A DNA stretch of 26,365 nucleotides, taken from positions 1 to 26,365 of IMG/VR virus record IMGVR_UViG_3300010391_000157, one strand, 5' to 3'. Numbering within the stretch: position 1 is the stretch's first letter; every line of letters starts with the position of its first letter. Under the pieces are notes generated by a model that saw nothing but the letters and a program-made list of their open reading frames with translations, was not told the origin of the DNA and searched no databases. Shown in pieces: positions 8,428 to 15,767 of the stretch. Source of the DNA: a virus. Made by a program: the position numbers and the translations under genes.

Positions 8428-9198
8428 ATGACGCTCAAGAAAACTATCGTCGCACTCTCGCTGCTCGCGTCGACCGCAGCGCGCGCGCAGATCTGGTCGC
8501 CCATCTCGCCGACCAACAGCGGCGTGAATTTTGTGACCCACGTGAACCAGTCGCACAACGCGGTCAGGCCGATCGAGCCCGGGTTGTCGTGCTACCCGTT
8601 CTCGTTCCTCCCGGCCGTCATCAAGAACCACCAGGTCATCGCCTGCCACCACTGCGCGACGACGAACCCGTGCTCCACCGGCACCAACGAGCTGCTCGCG
8701 ATGGGAGTCTGCGACGACAACGGGGCGAACTGCCAGTGGAATTGCAACGCCACGGCGCCGACCAACATCGGCGGCAGCTGCTGCACGGTCGGCGCCAGCA
8801 GGGTCTTCAGCCAGGCCGTACTCGTGAACGACGCGTTGCTCCACGACACGGAGACCGCGGTGCTCTATCAGTCGCTCCCGCTCGGCAACTCGCCGACCGG
8901 CGGGTGGTGGGTTCACTACCACGCGTCGATGCTCGTGCAGCCGACAGGTACAGTCCAGTGCGACCTCAGGCTGTACGTGGACGCGCCCGGTACGGCGCAG
9001 CGCGTCGCATCGACGAATGGCGCGAGCGCGGTAACGGTGACGCTCGACTTCGATAAGTTCCAGGCGAACGGCGCGACGACTCAGATCGACGTGCGCGGCA
9101 TCGGGTCGGTCGACAACACATGCACGGTGCTCGCAGCGACCGGAATAACGGCGAGCGTCAGTGCGTCACGCTTCGAAGTCCTCGCTACCCCGAAGTGA
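8428..9198 (+). CDS. Secreted Cys-rich protein of unknown function
   Basis: 256 aa. The ATG at 8428 follows TAAGGAGAAAGAAG, a good ribosome binding site. It opens with a clear Sec signal peptide (MTLKKTIVALSLLASTAARA, cleavage before QIWSP). The mature protein has a Cys/His cluster (IACHHCATTNPC), a second Cys cluster (CQWNCNAT...CC) and a C-terminal beta-rich region (HASMLVQP, VQCDLRLYV, TQIDVRG). It has no Thr-Pro array, unlike the secreted proteins upstream. It is the last gene of the + strand block, and its 3' end overlaps the converging hydroxymethylase gene by 14 nt; no terminator hairpin is visible there. Presence at the end of the fibre cluster suggests a surface or host-interaction role, but nothing identifies it. 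Confidence 0.65.
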   Translation: MTLKKTIVALSLLASTAARAQIWSPISPTNSGVNFVTHVNQSHNAVRPIEPGLSCYPFSFLPAVIKNHQVIACHHCATTNPCSTGTNELLAMGVCDDNGANCQWNCNATAPTNIGGSCCTVGASRVFSQAVLVNDALLHDTETAVLYQSLPLGNSPTGGWWVHYHASMLVQPTGTVQCDLRLYVDAPGTAQRVASTNGASAVTVTLDFDKFQANGATTQIDVRGIGSVDNTCTVLAATGITASVSASRFEVLATPK

Positions 9199-10039
9199 GC
9201 GGCCTGATCCTCCAGTACGGTTCCCCGCTCTGGTAGAGACCCTTGCCGCGGTCTCGGCAGATGAACAAACTCATCTGGACGTCTGGCCACCGCGCCGCGG
9301 CGTCGCCGGGCATCGACGCGCTCGGCAGACGCCGGTCGTGCGACGCCACGTCGATCGCCGCCTCGTCGCGCAGGTAGTAGTGCGCCGACGCGGCCGTGAA
9401 GTACAGGTTGCCGAGCTTCTGGACCCTGTGCTCGCTCCTCCGGTTCACGGCGTCTGCGACGAAGAGCGATAGCACCGTGAAGTTGAACCAGTCGTACGGG
9501 ACGCCGAGCCAGGCGTCGGACGACCGCATGTAGGCGTGGCAGTTCAGCTGGCCGCCGCGGACCATCCACTGGAGTGCAACGGTGCATGGGACGTCTTTCG
9601 TCTTCGGCGGGTTCTTCTGCCAGAACGTCACGACCGCCTGGCGCGTGTCGCGGTCGTCCACGATCGAGTCGACGACATGCTTCCACTGCTCACCGAACCT
9701 CGGGCCGTACGCGCCGAAGAATGTCACGCCGTCGTCGGAGAACCGCGCGATGTGCTTATTGAACGGCGCGATGGTCACTACGCGGTCGTCGCCGGTAGCA
9801 ATCCATATCGCCTCGGCGGCGAGGAACACGTACGACAGCTTGCGCGACTCGACGCGCACCACCGGGTCGCGTGACATGTCGAAAGCCGTGGTCAGCTGTG
9901 GCACCTCGCGCGTCGCTTGGCCACGAGGGTTGACAAGCGCGCCCTCCTGGCGGAGCGTCCGCAGCCAGACCTGCCACGCGTCCGACGCGTTCTCGTATAC
10001 CATCGTCGGGCCGTGCTGTCTCAGTGCGTGTTCTCTCAT
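9185..10039 (-). CDS. Thymidylate synthase family enzyme, probable dCMP hydroxymethylase
   Basis: 284 aa. The fold signatures of the ThyA family are in order: E76..W79 (AEAIWIATG), GAYGPRFG (109-116), DTRQAVVTFW, catalytic Cys152 in DVPCTVALQW, MRSSDAWLG (171-179), and H220/Y222 near the C-terminus. The residue after LGVPY is Asp183. Canonical thymidylate synthase has Asn here (LGLPFN), which selects dUMP, while T4 dCMP hydroxymethylase has Asp (MRSNDVVFGFRND). MRS.D, CT after the catalytic site and H.Y also agree with T4 gp42. The predicted reaction is therefore transfer of a one-carbon unit from methylenetetrahydrofolate to C5 of dCMP, giving 5-hydroxymethyl-dCMP; 5-methylation of dCMP is the alternative. 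The start codon overlaps the kinase stop (ATGA). This is the last gene of the modification operon. Confidence 0.8.
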   Translation of the reverse strand: MREHALRQHGPTMVYENASDAWQVWLRTLRQEGALVNPRGQATREVPQLTTAFDMSRDPVVRVESRKLSYVFLAAEAIWIATGDDRVVTIAPFNKHIARFSDDGVTFFGAYGPRFGEQWKHVVDSIVDDRDTRQAVVTFWQKNPPKTKDVPCTVALQWMVRGGQLNCHAYMRSSDAWLGVPYDWFNFTVLSLFVADAVNRRSEHRVQKLGNLYFTAASAHYYLRDEAAIDVASHDRRLPSASMPGDAAARWPDVQMSLFICRDRGKGLYQSGEPYWRIRPLTSG

Positions 10040-10593
10040 AGCAGTCTCACTTTCTGAGGGATGATGCGCCGGCGCAGCTCGACGTACGGCACGTTGAGTG
10101 ACGCCGTCCAGTCATATAGTACGTCCCACCCGTCCCACCTGAGGTACCAATTCCACACTTGCCTGAGGTTAAACAGGTCGACCTCAATCGACTCGCGCGA
10201 GAACCCGGTGCCCTTCCACTCCTCGTCGTGCCGCCTGACGAACGACTCGTGGCACGCACGGAACGGCGGCAGGCAGCACACCACGACGCCGCCGTGGTCG
10301 CGGAGGATCCCCTCGAGGATGTCACGCTGGTAGGCCGTCACTCGGTTCTCGCCGCCACGGAACACCTGGCCGTACGGTTCCTCGCTCACCCAGCACCGGT
10401 CGAGGAACACCTCGTCGGTCCCGTCGTGGCCGTCGTTGACGACCATCGTCTCGCAATAGTGACGCCAGATCTTGACCTCGCCGCGGTACGGCCCGTGGTG
10501 GTAGACGCGCGTGCGCGGCGTCCTGAGGCTCTCGATGAGCGTCGACTTGCCGGACCCGTCCGGCCCCTCGAACACGACCACGCGCGGGATCAT
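10036..10593 (-). CDS. Deoxynucleoside monophosphate kinase (thymidylate kinase-like)
   Basis: 185 aa from the ATG at 10593, which overlaps the upstream stop (ATGA) and has GGGAGGG four bases before it; the longer frame upstream lies inside the previous gene. Walker A is FEGPDGSGKST (residues 8-18). The DR motif FLDRCWVSEEPYGQVFRGG and the lid-region Arg cluster are typical of TMP-kinase-like P-loop enzymes found in phages. It transfers phosphate from ATP to a dNMP in the cytoplasm. Next to a predicted dCMP hydroxymethylase and a MazG-like enzyme, the likely substrate is 5-hydroxymethyl-dCMP, the role played in T4 by gp1, although its sequence family is that of thymidylate kinase rather than gp1. 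Substrate choice is inferred from context only. Confidence 0.75.
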   Translation of the reverse strand: MIPRVVVFEGPDGSGKSTLIESLRTPRTRVYHHGPYRGEVKIWRHYCETMVVNDGHDGTDEVFLDRCWVSEEPYGQVFRGGENRVTAYQRDILEGILRDHGGVVVCCLPPFRACHESFVRRHDEEWKGTGFSRESIEVDLFNLRQVWNWYLRWDGWDVLYDWTASLNVPYVELRRRIIPQKVRLL

Positions 10594-11093
10594 GAGACCC
10601 TCCCGGTGGTCATGGTCCCGATGACCTCGCACTCGCAGAGACCGCAGCGGCAGTCGACGAGTCGCCGCGTCGGCGTGTCGATGTCCGTGACGCGGTCGAC
10701 GTTGAGGTGCGTCATCACGAGATCGGTGAGGTGCGGCGGCTGCCAGTCGTTTGGCTTGACGACCCCCTGCTTCTCAGCCGCGTCGACGCCGACGCCGCGC
10801 TTCGTCATGTTCGCCGCGTGCACGCGGTCCCACGCCGCCTCGAACGGGAAGCCGTGGAGGTACGCGTTCCCGACGGCGACGTACACGAGGTCGACGAGCG
10901 CATCGAGCGCGTCCTCGAGCGCGCGCGGCGGCGCGGTCGCCGGCGAGAGCGCGTGCTCGTACTCTTCTAGTTCTTCATGCAGGTGCTCGACCCGCTGCGC
11001 GGCGAGCCGCTTAGGGAGCATCCGCGGGCCGCCGCGGTACTCGATGCCGGCGACCCGCTCCATGAACTGCCTCACGTCTTTGATGATCTTCAT
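10590..11093 (-). CDS. MazG-like nucleotide pyrophosphohydrolase
   Basis: 167 aa. The ATG overlaps the previous stop (ATGA). The all-alpha NTP pyrophosphatase core is visible: HLHEELEEYEHAL (about residues 37-49) supplies the first metal-binding Glu set, and ALEDALDALVDLVYVAVGNAY (about 58-78) the second set, followed by a VHAANMTKRG motif typical of phage MazG/phosphoribosyl-ATP-pyrophosphatase-like proteins. The family hydrolyses (d)NTPs to (d)NMP and pyrophosphate. In this operon a dCTPase role, analogous to T4 gp56, would remove dCTP and feed dCMP to the hydroxymethylase. The C-terminal 35 residues are Cys-rich (CRCGLCEC) and not part of the usual fold; they may bind metal. Substrate specificity cannot be read from the sequence. 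Confidence 0.75.
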   Translation of the reverse strand: MKIIKDVRQFMERVAGIEYRGGPRMLPKRLAAQRVEHLHEELEEYEHALSPATAPPRALEDALDALVDLVYVAVGNAYLHGFPFEAAWDRVHAANMTKRGVGVDAAEKQGVVKPNDWQPPHLTDLVMTHLNVDRVTDIDTPTRRLVDCRCGLCECEVIGTMTTGRVS

Positions 11094-14053
11094 TTTCCAC
11101 CTCCTTGGAGTGCTTTGACAAATGACGCCCGGAACTTCGCCGGGTCGTGCTTGGTGCTGACCTCCGCAAGCTGTCGGTCGGCGATTGCCTGAAGCTCGCG
11201 GTCGCGCTTCTTGAAGAGTCCGGAGATCACCGCCGCGACACCAGCGCGGTCAAAGTCAACCTTGCCCGTGATCTCGCTCGACTTCTTGCGCGCCCACATC
11301 GTGCAGCCGGCGTACGGCGCCGTCACGACCGAGTCGTACTTCGCCGCCGCGACGGCGAACTCCGGGACGACGGCGACGCAGCCCGCGTGCACGGCGTCGA
11401 GCGAGACGTACTCGAGCGTGTCGCCGAACGCCGGCGACGGGAGCGACAGGTGGACCCACGGCGACCAGTCGATGTGGTCGAGGCTCTCGTACTCGTCGTG
11501 GTAGCGGAACGCGTTCCCCTTCGGCGACGTGGCCTCGAACGCGCCGGTGTAGAACTTCTTCTTGTTCGGGTTCGCGCAGCTCGGCTGGTGTGCCTGGTCC
11601 TTGCGGACGAGCGGCGCCGCTCCCCTGAACTTCATCGCCTGGCTCATCTCGTACAGCAGCCACGCGACCGACGGCATGCCCGTCGCGTTGTAGCCCCACA
11701 CCTCCACGTCGCCGCCCATCTGGTCGATCATGAGGAGCGCGGCGTTCTGCCCCTTGTTCGACATGAGCCTCCCGGTCATCATGACCGCGCGCCGGCGCTT
11801 CGCCGCCTGGCGCTTCGGCGCGCGCTCGCTCGAGTACGGGAGGTACGCGTTCGTGACGAACTTCACCCACGGCCACCGCGCGAACTTCTCGCGCGCTTGC
11901 CGCTCGCGCGTCGTAACCAGCGATCCGCAGAACGACGGCGCCTTCAGGATGGCGTCCATCACGTCGTCGTGCTTCGACGGGTAGATCCCGCCGTGGTACA
12001 TCGCCGTGAACGGGACCTTGAGCCGGCGCACGACATCGGCGTAGTACGGCTCGCCGTCCTTCCTGACCTCGGGCGCGAAGCACACGAGGTCGCCGAGGAT
12101 CACCGCGTCGTACGAGTTTAGCTTCTCTGCCGCGCCCGCGTACGAGAACGCCTGCCACGGCCAGCCGTTGGTGTTCCAGCCGGCGAGCGACCGTCCTGAC
12201 TTCGAGAACGACACGAGGTCGACCGCCTCGACGCCGTCTCGGAGGTGGCCGGAGAAGTCTGTCGACCCGCACAGGCGCGGGAACCAGTCGACGACAGTGA
12301 CGCGCTTCGGGCGCTCGGTGATCGTCAGCCGCTCGCCTGCTGGTGCGTCAGTCGCGACGACCGGCGCGTCGGCCTCCTTGGTCTCGCGCTCGCGCGCCGC
12401 CTTCGCCGCCTTCTTCTCGGCCGGCGCGTCGACGCTCCACGGCGGGACGTCCATCGCGCCGGCCTCGATGAGCTTCTTGTAGTTGTAGTACACGTCGCTG
12501 CGCTTCGTCGTCCGACCCTGCCAGTGCCTGTGGACGAGCGCCACGATCTGGTCGGGCGTGTACCGACCGGTCATCCACACGCGCTGGATGTACTTGCCGG
12601 ACCCCTCGCCGGCCATCGGCGGCTGTGCGCCCGCAGCCGCCGGCGCCGGCGTCGGCATCCCGCCGCTCAGCTCGCCGCCGGTCTTGAGGACGCGCTGCTT
12701 CTTCTGCTTCGGCTCCGGCGGGACGAAGCTCTCGCGGTCGCCGTCGCCCGCGAGCGAGTCGTCCGTCGGCTCCTCGATGGGCTTCGATCTCTTCTCCGCC
12801 CCAACGACGAGGCGCGCGTCGCCCACGTCGACCTCGATGGTCATCTTACTCCCGCGCATCGTGATCGTGCCACCGCGCACGGCCATCGTCATGTCTCGCG
12901 GTTCTACTTTCTTCATCTCTCGCCTCTCTTTCTGTCGCAACCCGTGTGGCGACCTGACGCGTAACGCGTCTCCGTATTCATCAGTGATGTCCATTGGTTC
13001 CTTGTCGAGCTCGCGCAGGTCGACGCGCGTTACGCGCCGGTCGCACCACGCGGCGTCTGGTTCGAGGAGCGTCGCGGCGACGCAGCGCGCGATGAACTCG
13101 CCGACCGGCGGCATGACCGCGCGCGCGAGGAGCGAGTCCCACTCCTTCTCGCGCGGGTCGCCGAACTTGAACGCCTGCGGGTACCCGCACACCGCCTTCG
13201 CCTCGTTAATCCCGAGCCGCCGGTCTTTCGTCGGGTGGTAGTAGTGGTGGCCGCCGGTGTACGCGCCCATCACGCCGTCCCACGGGAGGCGGCCGTCCAT
13301 GAACGACGGTCGACCGTGGACTTCGCCCTTCTTGTTCCGCATCTTGTCCCAGCGCGGGTGCATCTTCATCCACGCCTGCGACAGGCTCCCGCCGACCGGC
13401 GACCGCTTGAGCGCGTCGATGACGTTGCGCTGCTTGAGTGGGCAGTGGTACCCGGCCTCTCGCACCTGCTTGAAGACGTCTCGCACCGTCACATCAACCC
13501 GCTCGATCGGCACGACGACGAGGCGCGCCGCGCGGTGCGCGACGAACAGGAACCGCTTGCGCGCCTGCGGGAGCCCGTGCCACCGCGCGTTCGTGAAGAT
13601 GTGCGTCACGGAGTAACCGAGCGCGAGCGCGCGGCGCGTGAAGTCGTCGACGAGTGAGCGGCCGAGCGTGTACGCGCGCGGCACCGACTCGTGCGCGAAC
13701 GCGCGAGCCTCGAGTCCCTCGAACAGCGCGAACGCCTTCCCCCAGCACGCCGTCCGCGGGTCGGTCTTCCACGCCTCCCTGCCGCGCTTCGGCGTCACGC
13801 CGATCGGCGAGAAGATCGCGCAGGGCGGGTTGGCGTAGAGGAAGTCGACGCGGCCGCAGTACTCGCCGACCGGCCACGCCGCGCGGTCGACGTACACCGG
13901 CATCTGTGGCCAGTTCGCGCGCGCCGTCGACGCCCCGTAGTCGCCGTCTTCGAAGTGCGCGAGGACGTTGAAGTGACGCTCGACTCCGAGCGTGAACCCG
14001 CCCGCGAAGATGTACGTCCCGGCGGCCGTCGGCCTGGTCGCGCGAGGCTTCAT
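11090..14053 (-). CDS. Cytosine-C5 methyltransferase-like domain fused to GT-B glycosyltransferase
   Basis: 987 aa from ATG 14053; a GTG at 14074 would add seven residues but has no ribosome binding site. Residues 1-335 form a DNA cytosine-C5 methyltransferase: motif I YIFAGGFTLGV (two residues shorter than the usual FAGIGG), motif IV YANPPCAIFS with Cys78, motif VI HESVP, motif VIII LPQARKRFLF, and motif IX RRLGINEAKAVCGYP. Residues of about 355-480 are linker. Residues of about 485-540 (GRYTPDQIVALVHRHW, SDVYYNY) look like a small winged-helix-type domain. An Ala/Lys-rich linker leads into a GT-B glycosyltransferase at about 580-987, with TGRLMSNKG (760-768) and LEYVSLDAVHAGCVAV as the nucleotide-sugar-side motifs. 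The stop overlaps the MazG-like start. The likely role is cytosine-directed DNA modification followed by glycosylation. An internal ATG at 12916 may give a separate product. Confidence 0.75.
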   Translation of the reverse strand: MKPRATRPTAAGTYIFAGGFTLGVERHFNVLAHFEDGDYGASTARANWPQMPVYVDRAAWPVGEYCGRVDFLYANPPCAIFSPIGVTPKRGREAWKTDPRTACWGKAFALFEGLEARAFAHESVPRAYTLGRSLVDDFTRRALALGYSVTHIFTNARWHGLPQARKRFLFVAHRAARLVVVPIERVDVTVRDVFKQVREAGYHCPLKQRNVIDALKRSPVGGSLSQAWMKMHPRWDKMRNKKGEVHGRPSFMDGRLPWDGVMGAYTGGHHYYHPTKDRRLGINEAKAVCGYPQAFKFGDPREKEWDSLLARAVMPPVGEFIARCVAATLLEPDAAWCDRRVTRVDLRELDKEPMDITDEYGDALRVRSPHGLRQKERREMKKVEPRDMTMAVRGGTITMRGSKMTIEVDVGDARLVVGAEKRSKPIEEPTDDSLAGDGDRESFVPPEPKQKKQRVLKTGGELSGGMPTPAPAAAGAQPPMAGEGSGKYIQRVWMTGRYTPDQIVALVHRHWQGRTTKRSDVYYNYKKLIEAGAMDVPPWSVDAPAEKKAAKAARERETKEADAPVVATDAPAGERLTITERPKRVTVVDWFPRLCGSTDFSGHLRDGVEAVDLVSFSKSGRSLAGWNTNGWPWQAFSYAGAAEKLNSYDAVILGDLVCFAPEVRKDGEPYYADVVRRLKVPFTAMYHGGIYPSKHDDVMDAILKAPSFCGSLVTTRERQAREKFARWPWVKFVTNAYLPYSSERAPKRQAAKRRRAVMMTGRLMSNKGQNAALLMIDQMGGDVEVWGYNATGMPSVAWLLYEMSQAMKFRGAAPLVRKDQAHQPSCANPNKKKFYTGAFEATSPKGNAFRYHDEYESLDHIDWSPWVHLSLPSPAFGDTLEYVSLDAVHAGCVAVVPEFAVAAAKYDSVVTAPYAGCTMWARKKSSEITGKVDFDRAGVAAVISGLFKKRDRELQAIADRQLAEVSTKHDPAKFRASFVKALQGGGK

Positions 14054-14214
14054 CTCAGGCCGCCATCCGGCCACGCAGGTATCGCGTCGCGGCGCGCGTT
14101 TGGCGTGGTCTCCCAGTGCCTGGTGCTCGAATCCAGGCCTGTTTCGCCTATACCTCGCCTGGCGTTCTGCCTGGCGACGCGCGGAGGCCTGAGATAGATC
14201 AGGTGACGCGTCAT
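14050..14214 (-). CDS. Possible 54-aa basic ORF across repeat copy B
   Basis: An ATG-initiated frame ends with a TGA overlapping the methyltransferase start in the same ATGA manner as real genes of this operon. However, it has only a weak ribosome binding site and runs straight through the dispersed repeat, whose other copy is in an unrelated setting. The product is Arg-rich, with a DSSTRHWETTP segment encoded by the repeat. It could equally be a structured non-coding leader. Confidence 0.25.
   Translation of the reverse strand: MTRHLIYLRPPRVARQNARRGIGETGLDSSTRHWETTPNARRDAIPAWPDGGLR
14074..14138 (+). repeat. Dispersed repeat, copy B
   Basis: The 36-mer at 14103-14138 matches 1560-1595 with two differences, and here GCCTGG...CCAGGC pair perfectly as a hairpin stem. 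The 16-mer at 14074-14089 is the reverse complement of 1532-1547. Inverted AGGTAT and ATACCT motifs flank the 36-mer. Confidence 0.8.
14188..14203. repeat. Short hairpin beside a perfect 10-mer palindrome
   Basis: CCTGA-gataga-TCAGG can form a five-pair hairpin. It is directly followed by TGACGCGTCA (14204-14213), a perfect palindrome. Both precede the methyltransferase gene on the - strand and may be regulatory. Confidence 0.35.
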
Positions 14215-14218
14215 GTAA

Positions 14219-14392
14219 TCAGTACCCCCGCCTGGCGATTGCAGCGCATCGACGTTCGACGCGCAGGCGTTCTTGCTTTTGCCGACTGACGTCGAAGCAC
14301 AGCTGACACAGCTGCTGCCCCGCGAGCGAGTAGGTCACTCGGGTCGACTGCGCGCACTTCGAGCACGCTAACTTGACTCGACTGTCTTGCAC
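14219..14392 (-). CDS. Small zinc-ribbon protein (GTG start)
   Basis: 57 aa. A GTG start is preceded by AAGGAGG at ideal spacing, 12 nt after the helicase stop. Two CxxC pairs (CSKC at 10-13 and CQLC at 29-32) spaced by 15 residues form a probable zinc ribbon, followed by a basic tail rich in Arg, Lys and Gln. Small zinc ribbons of this kind are common in phage early operons and often bind nucleic acid or RNA polymerase. No specific family is recognised. Confidence 0.65.
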   Translation of the reverse strand: MQDSRVKLACSKCAQSTRVTYSLAGQQLCQLCFDVSRQKQERLRVERRCAAIARRGY

Positions 14393-14404
14393 GTCGGTCC
14401 TCCT

Positions 14405-15739
14405 TCATTTCAGCGCCGCGAGCAGGGCGTCCTGGACGGACGCCTTGTCCCTGAGTCGCATCATCATCTGCTCGTCGATCGTGTTGCGCGCGACGACGTG
14501 GTACACGAACACGCGCGCCATCTGGCCCTGCCGCCAGACGCGGCGGTTGAGCTGCTCGTAGTTCTCGAGGTCCCACGTCAGCGAGTGCCAGATCACGTGG
14601 CGCCCGCCGGCCTGGAGGTTCAGCCCGTGGCTGACCGACTGCGGCTGCGCGAGGAGCACCGGCAGGTCGCCGGCGTTCCACATCCTGATCGTGTCCGCCG
14701 CGTCGCGCGCTGACACGTCACCGCCGATGTGGCGCGCGACGACCGCACCGGCAAACTCCTCAGGGAAGACGCGCCGGAGCCGCTCGAGGTCGTGGTGCGT
14801 GTCGTACACGACGATGGCCGGTGAGCCGTTGAGCTCGGCGACGAGGCCACGCACCACTTCGGTCTTCTCGTCGTGGAGCTTGACCGCCACGCCGTCAGGT
14901 CCGTAGATTCCGCCGCACGCAACCTGTCGGAGCTTCGTCGTCATCGCCGCCGCGTTCACGGCCGTAATGACGGTGGTCGACTTGAGCTCCGTGATGAAGT
15001 CGTCCTTGAGCTCGTCGTACGCTTTACGCGCCGCCGGCGGGAGCTCGACCTCGATGGTCGACGCGACGAGCGGCGGGAGCTCGAGGTAGTCTTCGCTCGC
15101 GAGGCGCATCACGAGCGGCTTAATCGCTTCGTTGATCTCCTCGTCCGCGCCGTCGCGGAGCTTCCACTCGTGGCCGCCGTACCCGGTCGGGTAGAAATAC
15201 TGGTTGCGGTAGTGCGTCACGTATCGACCGAGCGCTCGCCCGCCGTCGAGGATGTACACCTGGCCGAAGAGGTTGAGGTACCCGTTCGGCACCGGCGTCC
15301 CCGTGAGGATGAACCGGCGGCGGAACATCGGGAGGAGCTTGCGCATGATCTTGAACCGCTGCGTCCCGGGGTTCTTGAACATCGTCGACTCGTCGACCAC
15401 GAGCGCGTCGAACTTCCAGCCGGGCTGAGTCGTCAGCCACGCGAGGCCATCGACGTTTAGCACCACCACGTCGGCCTCCGGGTCGCGCAGCGCCTCCGCC
15501 TTCTTCGGCCCGTGCGCGACGACGACCTTCAGCCCGTGGAAGTCGGTCCACTTCCGCGCCTCCGCCGGCCACACGAGGTGCGCGACGCGCAGCGGCGCGA
15601 CGACGAGCGTCTTCCCGACGATGCCCTCCGCCTTCAGGATCTTCAGCGCCGCGAGGACGATAGACGTCTTCCCGAGTCCCGGGTCGAGGAACAGCCCGGC
15701 CGCGCCGTGCTGGAGGAGGAACTTCACCGCGCGCTTCAT
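14405..15739 (-). CDS. SNF2/DEAD-like superfamily II helicase
   Basis: 444 aa from the first available in-frame ATG (15739). Motifs in order: Walker A DPGLGKTS (19-26), motif Ia VVAPLRVAHLVW, DEAH-box variant VVDESTMFKNP (about 114-124), motif III LTGTPVPNG (145-153), and motif VI RRVWRQGQ (399-406). The family uses ATP to translocate on duplex DNA and serves phage replication, recombination or replication-fork remodelling. The conserved Q-motif-like segment QPWKPHAY lies before the ATG and is read in the same frame back to at least 15770, where no ATG, GTG or TTG exists. Skipping one base of the homopolymer at 15777-15780 would fuse it to the upstream VRR-NUC frame. The true N-terminus is therefore uncertain; frameshift fusion or a non-standard start are the options. 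Confidence 0.8.
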   Translation of the reverse strand: MKRAVKFLLQHGAAGLFLDPGLGKTSIVLAALKILKAEGIVGKTLVVAPLRVAHLVWPAEARKWTDFHGLKVVVAHGPKKAEALRDPEADVVVLNVDGLAWLTTQPGWKFDALVVDESTMFKNPGTQRFKIMRKLLPMFRRRFILTGTPVPNGYLNLFGQVYILDGGRALGRYVTHYRNQYFYPTGYGGHEWKLRDGADEEINEAIKPLVMRLASEDYLELPPLVASTIEVELPPAARKAYDELKDDFITELKSTTVITAVNAAAMTTKLRQVACGGIYGPDGVAVKLHDEKTEVVRGLVAELNGSPAIVVYDTHHDLERLRRVFPEEFAGAVVARHIGGDVSARDAADTIRMWNAGDLPVLLAQPQSVSHGLNLQAGGRHVIWHSLTWDLENYEQLNRRVWRQGQMARVFVYHVVARNTIDEQMMMRLRDKASVQDALLAALK

Positions 15740-15767
15740 GTACGCGTGCGGCTTCCACGGCTGGCTG

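Noticed and set aside
9150-9230. Bidirectional terminator between the converging blocks
   Set aside because: The two genes overlap by 14 nt, and no hairpin with a T-run was found on either strand.
9185-10039. Plain thymidylate synthase (thyA)
   Set aside because: The dUMP-selecting Asn is replaced by Asp and the surrounding motifs fit T4 dCMP hydroxymethylase better.
14103-14138. tRNA gene
   Set aside because: The T-arm-like hairpin (CCTGG...TCGAAT-CCAGG) has a nine-base loop, and no acceptor, D or anticodon arms can be formed upstream on either strand.
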